DNA of 64,000 bases from Agelas oroides (Eukaryota; Porifera; Demospongiae; Agelasida; Agelasidae). Location of the stretch: contig OX422185.1 of NCBI GenBank assembly GCA_949130485.1, positions 18,665,353 to 18,729,352 of the forward strand, in the 5' to 3' direction. The stretch's first letter is position 1. Every line of letters starts with the position of its first letter. A program made the translations under genes and the position numbers. Positions 56,750-64,000 of the stretch are shown in pieces. The notes beneath the pieces are model-generated. The model saw only the letters and a list, made by a program, of their open reading frames with translations, did no database searches and had not been told where the DNA came from.

Positions 56750-56860
56750 CACCTGGGTACAGTTCACTGAAATCACACAGCTATTGCTTGAATTCTTTGT
56801 TGTTAAAGATCACCTGACGGATGGCGTCCTTTTCCTCCTTGACGTCGTCTTCTCTAGCGA

Positions 56861-57024
56861 TCACGGAAGCCATGTACGCTAATGCGATATTGGAAGCCCT
56901 ACATCTTCGTGCGACCAAGCGCGGCGCGCGGGTGATTCTCTTGCGGTTACGGAAGCCATGTATGCGAATGCGATATTGGAAGCCCTACATACTTCGTGCG
57001 ACCAAGCGCGGCGCGCGGGTGACG
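56861..57024. repeat. tandem duplication, about 87-bp unit
   Basis: ACGGAAGCCATGTA, GCGATATTGGAAGCCCTACA, CGTGCGACCAAGCGCGGCGC and GCGGGTGA occur twice. It is unusually GC-rich (GCGCGGCGCGCGG) compared with its surroundings. Confidence 0.8.
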
Positions 57025-57130
57025 GTCGTACGATAATGATAATAATAATAATAATACATATATGATTTCGTCCAGTTGTACCGTCTATGTGGGGCTCGCT
57101 CAGGCTCGCCCCAATTATGGGTTCAGGAAA

Positions 57131-57287
57131 TTCAGTGATGTCATTCGGTGATGTCATTCGGTGATGTCATTCAGTGATGTCATTCGGTGATGTCATTCAG
57201 TGATGTCATTCGGTGATGTCATTCAGTGATGTCATTCGGTGATGTCATTCAGTGATGTCATTCGGTGATGTCATTCGGTGATGTCAT
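57131..57287. repeat. 13-bp tandem repeat, 12 units
   Basis: TTCGGTGATGTCA and TTCAGTGATGTCA mostly alternate. It contains many TGATGTCA (CRE/AP-1-like) octamers, purely by repetition. Confidence 0.95.
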
Positions 57288-57449
57288 GAGGACGAAAAGT
57301 ATCATGAAGAACATTTTTGAAAATTATTTTTGCACCGCACCTTAGGTCAGGGGAGGGACCAATATTGTTCATATTTGTATCAAAATGCCGTACAGTATCC
57401 AATCAAATTGTGTGTAGCTGCCACACCCACCCCCTAACAATTCTGACGT

Positions 57450-57800
57450 GTCAGACTCTGAAATCAGAGTCTTCCAAAAACTTCTTCACAAAAACGAATT
57501 TCTGGACAATGGTTGGTCTCCGCATTGTCCAAGGCTGTTCTTACAGAGGTTTTCAGGTTGGTTGAGGATGCTGCAGAGTAGCAAATCACTCAAGCGTGCC
57601 TAATTAAATAATGGCAAGCGGTACATCAAACACAACACTTGTCATTATTTAATTAGCCACGCATGAGTGATTTGCTACTCTGCAGCCCAGCCATTCCCTC
57701 AACCAACTCTGTATAAGCAACCAACTGGACCGAACAATTGTGGGTTTAGTGATGACTCACATCCGCTATGAATATACTGAACTGGGCTATGAATGTATTT
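57450..57800. repeat. GAGCCTTCC-family copy interrupted by a palindrome
   Basis: TTAGACTCTGAAATCAGAGT-like head, GTTCTTACAGAGG, then a 155-bp hairpin (57558-57716: GGTTGGTTGAGGATGCTGCA, TAGCAAATCACTCA, TTAAATAATGGCAAG and complements), then CTGTATAAGCAACCAACTGG and the GTGGGTTTAGTGATGACTCA end. The palindrome split the CTTATAAGCAACC block, whose parts lie on either side. Confidence 0.65.
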
Positions 57801-57847
57801 GGTAATGTCTTAGAGGAAAGAAATCAGTGACTTGTTTACTTAAAACG

Positions 57848-58030
57848 TAGGCTCAATTGAGCCTTCCAAAAATTTTATCAGAAAACCTTCAATTCCAGTG
57901 GCAGAAAGCTGTGAGACAATTTCAACCAAGGCAGCTGCATTATAAGTCAGCTCATGAACATAGTGATTATGGGTGAGGAAATTGACCATGAATATACCGA
58001 ACTAAGCCATGAATGCTTTTATCACAGGTT
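57848..58030. repeat. GAGCCTTCC-family copy
   Basis: TAGGCTCAATTGAGCCTTCC, then CAATTCCAGTGGCAGAAAGC, CATTATAAGTCAGCTCATG and ATGAATATACCGAACTAAGC. The middle (CTTCAATTCCAGTGGCAGAA) is shared with 55780-55870 and 62930-63010, defining a subfamily. Confidence 0.7.
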
Positions 58031-58059
58031 GGTGCCAAGAAGAAAAGGCCGGCAGTTGA

Positions 58060-58190
58060 GGGCTGGTGGTTGTCCGGTTGTCGTAACTCAGTTGCAGAGA
58101 GCACTGGCTGCAGAGGTGTCCTGGGTTCAATTCCTAGTGATTGCTGGCCTTTTCACATTCCTCTATTTCACCTCAAAATATCCCAAAATT
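58060..58190 (+). mobile_element. tRNA-derived SINE copy
   Basis: GTTGTCGTAACTCAGTTGCA … GTCCTGGGTTCAATTCCTAG … GGCCTTTTCACATTCCTCTA. The A box and anticodon region are altered compared with 39868-39995. Confidence 0.7.
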
Positions 58191-58315
58191 TTTATGAGTA
58201 TCCTACTTCCAGGGGGCAAACACGTGATCAAGATCGAGTATTTAGTTACTGACCCAGCAACCCAGGCTTGCAAATGAGGTGGGAGGAACAAATATCCTTA
58301 AGCAGGTAGTGTATT

Positions 58316-58575
58316 AGTCTCGTGCCCAGCCCGCGTGCACCTCCCAGCGAGAAATTGTCAGGTGAATGAAGTTGAATTCCTTGGACTTATTCCCCAAAAG
58401 TGGTAAGGGCCAATGAGATTGTGAGATTGGTAAATTATTATGTAGCACTTCTAAAAATTTTACTCCAGTATCAGCACCTATTTTGAGCGGGTGTTGCATA
58501 AAATATTTTGAACGTTGCTAGGTGATACTGTCGCAAAAAGTGGCTCCTCCTCGTGAGAGGGTGGGGTCTGCAGTA
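58316..58575. mobile_element. TAGTCTCGTGCCCAG MITE, copy 2
   Basis: TAGTCTCGTGCCCAGCCCGC … CGTGAGAGGGTGGGGTCTGC, with CAATGAGATTGTGAGATTGG and GAACGTTGCTAGGTGATACT inside, as in 54621-54950. Confidence 0.65.
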
Positions 58576-58589
58576 GTGAATCTAATTTA

Positions 58590-58775
58590 GTAGACTCAAT
58601 GGAGTCATCCAAAAATTTCCCAAAAGAGTAACTGCTTTGCCAAAATGTTAACTTCTGCACTTTGCAGCTGTCTTTATAAACCACTCCACAAACCTAGTGA
58701 TTGTGGGTCAGGAAGTCGGCTATGAATATCGTTGCTGAGCTATGAATACACTAACCTTAGTAGTGAATATTGTGA
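58590..58775. repeat. GAGCCTTCC-family, diverged copy
   Basis: TAGACTCAATGGAGTCATCC-AAAAATTTCC … CTTTATAAACCACTCCACAA … GATTGTGGGTCAGGAAGTCG … ATGAATA tail. It belongs to the same GTCAGGAAGTC subfamily as 28768. Confidence 0.65.
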
Positions 58776-59026
58776 TACATGAGGAGGCAGTAGAGTCACC
58801 CAACCGGACACCATCATGTAGGCAGCACGATATCTCTTGGACTGCTGAACGCTATGCGTTTGTACTTGGGATGCTTCTTCACATCTTCAAGACAAACAAG
58901 ATAGATAACTGCCAGACTCACTCGATTAAGATCTATGTAGTCACAGCTGTGATTGATCAGCTACTCTACATGTATACAATACAGGTTGCCATGGTGATTG
59001 CAACCTGTAGCCTCATATGCACACCC

Positions 59027-59100
59027 ACAGTGCTAAAGTGGACAGGCAGGGGGGCAGAGTGTATATGGAGGGATACAATACGCATGCGCACTGACAACAT
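59027..59100. repeat. direct repeat flanking the kinase exon (partner 59588-59661)
   Basis: CACCCACAGTGCTAAAGTGG-ACAGGCA … GGAGGGATACAATACGCATG is repeated about 560 bp downstream with about 85-90% identity. Confidence 0.75.
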
Positions 59101-59278
59101 AAAGACCACATTGGGTCAAACTCTCATCCATTAACTCCATTAAGAGCACCGGCAGCCTCGACTCAGGATCATGGTATGTGCCCAAGTGCTGGACAATGTG
59201 TGGGTGCTTTATGGCACTCAAAAGACGACACTCTTGCTCAAACTTTCGCATAACACTTGTAGTTCCCGGGGCAGTGAA
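59096..59278 (-). CDS. protein kinase, single internal exon
   Basis: After a consensus acceptor (CTCTTTCAG), the minus strand reads FTAPGTTSVMRKFEQECRLL then SAIKHPHIVQHLGTYHD and SRLPVLLMELMDESLTQ. The FxxEC...L..I.HPHIVQ pattern is helix alphaC (with its conserved Glu) to beta4, and LPVLLMELMDESL is beta5 plus hinge of a eukaryotic protein kinase, tyrosine-kinase-like. The end is uncertain: a gtcagt donor at 59090-59095 keeps the frame open, but the code after SLTQ may already be intron. The glycine loop, VAIK lysine, HRD and DFG segments were not found, so this is one exon of a gene whose other exons I cannot place. The flanking direct repeats show local rearrangement. Confidence 0.7.
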
Positions 59279-59389
59279 CTGAAAGAGGGCAGGAAGGTAA
59301 GCATATCAACTAGCTCATCTCATCTTAAGAGCAGGCATTCTTGTTGTGCGCTTGAGTCTGTTTACGAAAACCATCTGCTTGCAACTAGC

Positions 59390-59575
59390 GATTAGTACAC
59401 CCGACAGGCAGGGGATTAGTACACCCGACAGGCAGGGGATTAGTACACCCGACAGGCAGGGGATTAGTACACCCGACAGGCAGGGGATTAGTACACCCGA
59501 CAGGCAGGGGATTAGTACACCCGACAGGCAGGTGATTAGTACACCCGACAGGCAGGGGATTAGTACACCCTCTTG
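59390..59575. repeat. 24-bp tandem repeat, 7-8 units
   Basis: GATTAGTACACCCGACAGGC-AGGG repeats at exact 24-bp steps (59390, 59414 … 59558). Because 24 is a multiple of 3, the plus strand stays open as (STPDRQGI)n, but there is no sign that it is translated. Confidence 0.95.
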
Positions 59576-59941
59576 GTTTAGGTATTCACACCCACAGTGC
59601 TAAAGTGGACAGGCAAGGGGGCGGAGTGCATATGGAGAGAAACAATACGTATGTGCATTGGCAACAAAAAAAACACAGCGAAATGGTACAACATTGGTAT
59701 GACATTTCGTTCCCCCTAGGCCTTGAAACATCATATCATTAAAAATCAAGCTATGAACAATTTTCTGCGTAACTCAAGACCTCCCCACTTCAAAATGGGG
59801 GGTGCAGTGAGCGTGAAGTGCGAGGTGCAGGCTGAGTTATTTAACATGCTCCAGACCTGACAGTCAGACCTTAGCCTGGTCTAAGTCATTGAGAGAGAAA
59901 GGTGAGAATTAAAAATAAAGATGAGAAAGAAAAAAATGACA

Positions 59942-60018
59942 GTGACTCAGGGAGGGACTCGAACCTGCGACCTGGCAAATGGCCTGCCATGCTCTAACCA
60001 ACTGAGCTACCGAGTCAC
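59942..60018 (-). tRNA. tRNA-like gene or tRNA pseudogene
   Basis: The minus strand folds as a cloverleaf: perfect 7-bp acceptor stem (GTGACTC/GAGTCAC), D arm with TAGCTCAGTTGGTTAGAGC, a 5-bp anticodon stem (TGGCA/TGCCA) and B box GGTTCGAGTCC. The loop GGCCATT would put CCA (Trp) in anticodon position, but base 33 is G instead of T and the T stem is poorly paired, so a working tRNA is doubtful. A run of seven T follows the 3' end within a few bases, as in Pol III genes. Confidence 0.45.
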
Positions 60019-60179
60019 TCGGCAACTCAGAGGCTGAGCTGCCAGGGATCCAACCGAAGCGGATACCAAGCTGGCATGTTTGATGGGGAGGGAGTGGGGG
60101 GGGAGGAAGAAGAGAGAGAAGGAGGGAGAGGAGGGGGAAGAAGACAAGAGAGAGTGGATGGTACTTTCATTTCAGCTGT

Positions 60180-60610
60180 GTAGGCTCACAATTGAGCCTT
60201 CCAAAAATTTTCTCAACGCTTGAAAAGTTGGCCAGAGCTAAGGTGCTGTTGGCTGCCAGCTGCTCTTATTATTTATATATAATTTATTTTTATGGTTTAC
60301 CTGGGATGACCCAGTTAACGAGGAAATCCCCAATAGCACTTAGGCTAATTTTAAGGGGTTCCCCGGGACCGACGGCTTAACGTCCCCTCCGAAGGACGAG
60401 AAGGAAAACCTTCTATTCAATTTTTGAGGTAGGGCTGAGTGCACCCAGAAGAGAAATAAATCTCTGCTGCTAGTGGGACTGGAACCCTGGACCTTTTGAT
60501 CCACAGTCCAGTGCTTTAACCAATAGGCAACCAACTGAACATTCTAATTGTGGGTTTAGGAAGTCAGCTATGAAATTGATCACTGAGCCATGAATGTACT
60601 GATCAGAACA
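60180..60610. repeat. GAGCCTTCC-family copy split by a SINE
   Basis: AGGCTCACAATTGAGCCTTCC at 60182 and CAGCTGCTCTTATTA at 60257, then the SINE-like insert, then GGCAACCAACTGAACATTCT and ATTGTGGGTTTAGGAAGTCA with the ATGAATA tail. The CTTATAAGCAACC block is interrupted at CTTAT|…|GCAACC. Confidence 0.65.
60267..60540 (-). mobile_element. SINE with conserved central domain
   Basis: On the minus strand a tRNA-like head (GGTTGCCTATTGGTTAAAGC, CCAGGGTTCCAGTCCCACTA) is followed by a GC-rich block containing GTCCTTCGGAGGGGACGTTA-AGCCGTCGG, then an AT-rich tail (TATATATAAATAAT). The central block looks like the shared domain seen in SINEs of several marine invertebrates (the MetaSINE group is the likeliest match from memory). 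It is inserted in a GAGCCTTCC repeat. Confidence 0.55.
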
Positions 60611-61434
60611 ATGAATATTTTGTGATACAAACTACATATATTCCCACCACAGTACAAAGCTATGCCAAAGGATATCTCAAGTTTGTTGCCCTCTGTATTG
60701 CTACGAGTGTGTAGCACGAGTAATGCTGCCGAAGTAGCAAATGAGTGATATTTCTTCCAGTATAGTGTGCATACATGTGGCAATTACGATCGCTCATAGC
60801 AACGATTGTCAAAGAGAAGAACAGATATACCAAAATTAAAGTATCACATTTGTTGCTGTCTATTGCTACGAGTGTGTAGCAGGAGTAACAATGGTGAAAG
60901 CGACAAATTCCAGTATAGCGTGCATAGCAATGATTTTCGAAAATCAGAGAACACGGAAGTGCTAACAACGCGCACCTAGTGATTGTGGGTCAGGAAATTG
61001 GCTATGAATAAACTTATCCCACCATGAAATGAGCTATGAATATCTGTGACAATAGAGCAGACTGGATTGCCATGGTAACTACAACATTGCCTTCCCTCAG
61101 ATGAAGTATCAAGTGATGTCCCACGTGTTATATTATAGACCATTTGAATACTTTTCACTCGAGAACTTTCTACAGCCAGGTTTTTCCTATTTTGACAAGA
61201 CCCTAGCCTCGCTCAAAAAATCAGAGGGAGCGCCTGGTACACACTGTTTGCGCATGCGTGGCTCCCCAGGTTTTTCTGGAGAACTTGGAAACTACTGTAT
61301 ACATCTCTGTGTTACACGATTGTATATCATTGGATCACTAGAGTCGTCACACGTAATGGCGGTGAGTTCCGGGAAATAGGCTGTGTTCAACCAAGCTGTA
61401 ATGTATGCCCTTGGTAAGGACAAATTATTTACAT

Positions 61435-61695
61435 CAAGAGCGCATAAGAATGGGCGGCTAGACTAAGAGTGTGTAACTCCAATAGAAGCCCGTAGTCCGG
61501 GCAAAATTATTGAACCGTACTAAAAATAGAACACACGGTCACGTGCGTGCTTAGTAACAATGCATAATGGCTTATGACAACGCAGCGTGTGCAGGGTGTG
61601 TTACTATTTTTAGTACTGGCGGTAAATTCCGCCCAGTTTCGAATTTTACGTAGTTACACGCTCTTACTCTAGCCGCCCGTTCTTATGCGCTCTTG
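61435..61695. mobile_element. MITE, 261 bp, about 44-bp TIRs
   Basis: CAAGAGCGCATAAGAATGGG … CCCGTTCTTATGCGCTCTTG, with arms continuing to AGTGTGTAACT / AGTTACACGCT. The direct repeat TTTACAT abuts both ends. A left-end fragment of the same family begins at 53831. Confidence 0.8.
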
Positions 61696-62283
61696 TTTAC
61701 ATGTATATACAGTCTATGCTATTATCTTCCTGAAAAAGTTTTTTACCAAGCAGGTTTGCTCGCTTAGCTGGAGGACGAGCTGATCCGTTTGAGGAGAGAC
61801 GACTGGACTGCTGCTAGCCTCCTTGGGACGCTTTCTGCTATCCTGTCCATGACCAAGCTTCTCAGTTTCGAAGATCCTTCAGCCTCTATTCCACGCTAGA
61901 GGCCTTATCCCTGCAGCTTCAACAGACATACGCTGGCAGTCCATCATCTTTCATCACTGCTACCAGAAATATCCATCCCAGGTGACTTGGGAGATCTTCT
62001 AGCTCACCTTGAATAGTAAACAATCCGCTAGCGTGTCTTGCATCCACTTCGGAAAGGCAGGAACAAAGTTGTTGCCATTGCACACTGCCAACTATGGTCT
62101 ACACTCTTGCCAGTTGCATATTTACCGAATATCTCTCTCTCTGTGTTAACATCTGCAAGCTCAGCTTACGTGTCACGATAAATTTTACGTAAAGTAATAC
62201 GGACTTCTTCGTGCATGCACGAACAGTGTGTACTAGGCGTTCCCTCCGATTTTTCGAGCACCTTGGAACGTACATTTCTTAAA
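61696..62283. other. no supported gene
   Basis: GC-richer stretch (61750-61990) without a long frame. 62216-62262 is an inverse copy of 61212-61258 (AGGGAGCGCCTGGTACACAC / complement), possibly the ends of an element of about 1 kb. Confidence 0.35.
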
Positions 62284-62405
62284 CACGTTAATTGGTTTAA
62301 TTGTTTCTGCGGGGAAGGGTAGGGTATAAGGGTTGGGGCAGGTTTTGTTTGCGCAAACATTTCTGCGGTTTGTCCCTCAAAGCTTGTACTTAAGTAGTTG
62401 CTAGA
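62284..62405. repeat. dispersed repeat, copy 2 (copy 1 at 22094-22215)
   Basis: GTTAATTGGTTTAATTGTTT … CTTAAGTAGTTGCTAGAAC. It ends 10 bp before a stub of ACGAGGCTA, the hairpin-family end. Confidence 0.7.
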
Positions 62406-62455
62406 ACGAGGCTACATGTACACATGTAAAGTTTTGTGCTTTGACAATTGTGAAG

Positions 62456-62690
62456 GTAGGCTCTCAAATTAGAGCCTCCCAAAAATTCGTACTTGAGAGT
62501 ACAGTACAATACAGTGGAAAAGGCGCTCATGGTATATAAGGCTGCTCTTATAAGCAACACTGTGAACCTAACAATTGTGGGTCTCATGGCAGCTGTGAAT
62601 ATAGTCAACTGAGCCGTGAATATAGTCAACTGAGTCATGAATATACTGACTTGAGCCATGAATATACTGACTTGAGCCATGAATATATTA
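62456..62690. repeat. GAGCCTTCC-family copy with long tail
   Basis: TAGGCTCTCAAATTAGAGCC-TCCC, CTCTTATAAGCAACACTGTG, then five tail blocks (TGAATATAGTCAACTGAGCC type). It is followed by the same MITE sequence as the 54346 copy (62700-62890). Confidence 0.75.
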
Positions 62691-62884
62691 AACTAAACTG
62701 AAAAATAACTGTTTCCCTAGTCACGTGACCAGCCTGTGCACACCTCTGGGCGGGGCGGGTGAGAAACAGTCTGGTAGATGAAGTCAAATTTCTTGGGCCT
62801 ATCTCCAAAAAGTGGTAAGGACCAATGAGATTGCGAGATCGTTAGATTATTACGTAGCACTTCCCTTACAACAGTAAAAAATTT

Positions 62885-63010
62885 TTATCTCTACTACAAT
62901 TAATTGAGCCTTCCAAAAATGTACCAGAAGATCTTCAATTCCAGTGGCAGAAATTGGTGAGACACTTTCAACCGAGGCAGCTGCATTATAAACAAGTTCG
63001 TGGACATAGT
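62885..63010. repeat. GAGCCTTCC-family, truncated subfamily copy
   Basis: AATTGAGCCTTCCAAAAATG, CTTCAATTCCAGTGGCAGAA and GCATTATAAACAAGTTCGTG; the tail is missing. Confidence 0.6.
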
Positions 63011-63204
63011 AATTATGAGTTAGGAAATAGCGACGCAGGCGAGGACGAAGAATCTCAAAAACATTGCTTGAAGTTGTATGGCACCTTAGGTCAGGGGAGA
63101 GACCAGTGTTGGTCACATTTGTATCAAAAGGTCATACAATAACTCAGTATCCAATCAGATTGTGCGTAGCTGCCACCACCCACCCTAACAATTGTGACAT
63201 GTTA

Positions 63205-63400
63205 GACTCTGAAAATAGAGCCTTCCAAAAATTTCTTCGAAGCGAAGGATTGGTAGCGACGTCTTCAAACCTTTCAAGGCTGCTCTTATAAGCAACCAAC
63301 TGAACCGAACACTTGTGGGTTTAGTATGACTCACTTCCGCTATGAATACACTGAGTAGGGTCATGAATGTAGTAATTACCTGTGAATATGCTACTCAGAC
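63205..63400. repeat. GAGCCTTCC-family copy
   Basis: TTAGACTCTGAAAATAGAGCC … CTCTTATAAGCAACCAACTG … CACTTGTGGGTTTAGTATGA … ATGAATACACTGAGTAGGGT. Confidence 0.7.
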
Positions 63401-63784
63401 AGTCAAGAGGGGCAAAAGTTAACAGTTAAAAACGTTTGGGGGGGAGAGGCATCACTAGTCTTGTTCCCACACTTCACACAGTGTTACAAGTTCCTGGTGG
63501 GGGGAAGATTCTGGGAAAGGGAGGCAACCACCCTCTAAATGAAGCTACCTTGCTCATGTGGGTAACACAGCACACTTGGCAGTCATGGGAAATAAATAGT
63601 GAGGCAAGCAATGATGAGACTGTTTTGTTTCTGACTAAGAAGGCAGCTCAGATTGGGAAACAAAGGGGGAAAAGCAAATATCCTTCGGTAGTGCTTATGT
63701 AAGTATATGTCTGGTTCAGTAGGCTCATGAGAGCCTCCCAAGCAGCATGAGTAACGCTGCCGAAGCAACAAACGAGTGATATTC

Positions 63785-64000
63785 ATTATTAGCATACGTC
63801 TAACTCACGCTAATGTATGGGAGTCAATGGGGAAGCAGCTGCGCGCAGTTTATAAAAAGTCGTATTTTTTACTGCAAGTCACGCGAGAATCCGTATCAGT
63901 ACTGCAAGTCACGCGAGAATCCATATCAGGTGCTACAAGTCACGCGAGAATCCGTATCAGGTACTACAAGTCACGTGTGCGCTGCGTCTGAACGTGCAAT
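63785..64000 (+). repeat. dispersed element with 30-bp tandem units, runs off window
   Basis: CATACGTCTAACTCACGCTA, ATGTATGGGAGTCAATGGGG and TTTATAAAAAGTCGTATTTT, then four units of about 30 bp of GTCACGCGAGAATCCGTATC, and CGCTGCGTCTGAACGTGCAAT at the window edge. It is the mirror of 35442-35695. Confidence 0.7.

Noticed and set aside
57131-57287. Cluster of CRE/AP-1-like TGATGTCA sites as an enhancer
   Set aside because: The sites arise from a 13-bp tandem repeat; nothing else suggests regulation.
58780-58990. Minus-strand reading with RDI- and GD-like motifs as a next kinase exon
   Set aside because: The HRD and DFG patterns cannot be matched without forcing the frame.
27869-63400. GAGCCTTCC family as C/D-box snoRNA genes (GTGATGA and CTGA motifs)
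   Set aside because: The motifs are present, but there is no consistent terminal stem or box spacing, and the CTGA motifs come from the tandem tail.

Overview
The window is eukaryotic nuclear DNA. Its genes are split by introns with ordinary GT/AG splice sites, there are no operons or bacterial-type genes, and most of the sequence is non-coding and packed with short inverted-repeat transposons, SINE-like elements, microsatellites and minisatellites. The recognisable proteins (an inositol polyphosphate multikinase, a protein-kinase exon, THAP-like and MULE/FLYWCH-type transposase pieces, a non-LTR reverse transcriptase fragment) point to an invertebrate animal. A sponge or another early-branching marine animal is plausible, but nothing here proves the lineage.

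Layout. 1-12 kb: a minus-strand gene whose nine consecutive exons I could join with consistent phases (11832 down to 2829). It has a disordered, acidic Ser/Gln/Glu-rich N-terminus and a folded C-terminal part I do not recognise, and its 3' end was not found. 12-27 kb: almost entirely transposons. These include hairpin elements with 9-bp target duplications, a 400-bp inverted repeat carrying a broken THAP-like reading frame, a MULE transposase fragment, a 1.1-kb TIR element, and a 3.05-kb composite element (20952-24006) with perfect 9-bp target duplications and an almost perfect 264-bp palindrome inside. 25.9-27.3 kb: a LINE reverse-transcriptase scrap and a degenerate tandem array.

27-48 kb: an IPMK-like locus on the minus strand that has been duplicated in tandem. 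Unit A (about 31.1-38.1 kb) and unit B (about 38.1-48.2 kb) share the same exons and intron landmarks, and a more decayed third fragment (C) lies at 27.3-28.5 kb. The A/B junction coincides with the end of a short transposon. Exon 2 is damaged in both copies, in different ways. Unit B has since gained about 5 kb of insertions and a 41-bp minisatellite.

48-64 kb: two TTAA-flanked non-autonomous elements in or near this region, a 13-copy 61-bp satellite of exact period that grew from the edge of a 36-bp hairpin element, one protein-kinase exon on the minus strand (about 59.1-59.3 kb), tRNA-like and SINE elements, and many copies of a repeat family marked by GAGCCTTCCAAAAATT.

The most striking feature is a set of hairpin transposons. 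Their ends (TAGCCTCGTTCCCAGG) and often their centre (near TCGCTTGCAGT) are conserved, while the arm between differs from copy to copy yet stays self-complementary within each copy. Several have perfect 9-bp target duplications, and one has an empty site in the paralogous unit.
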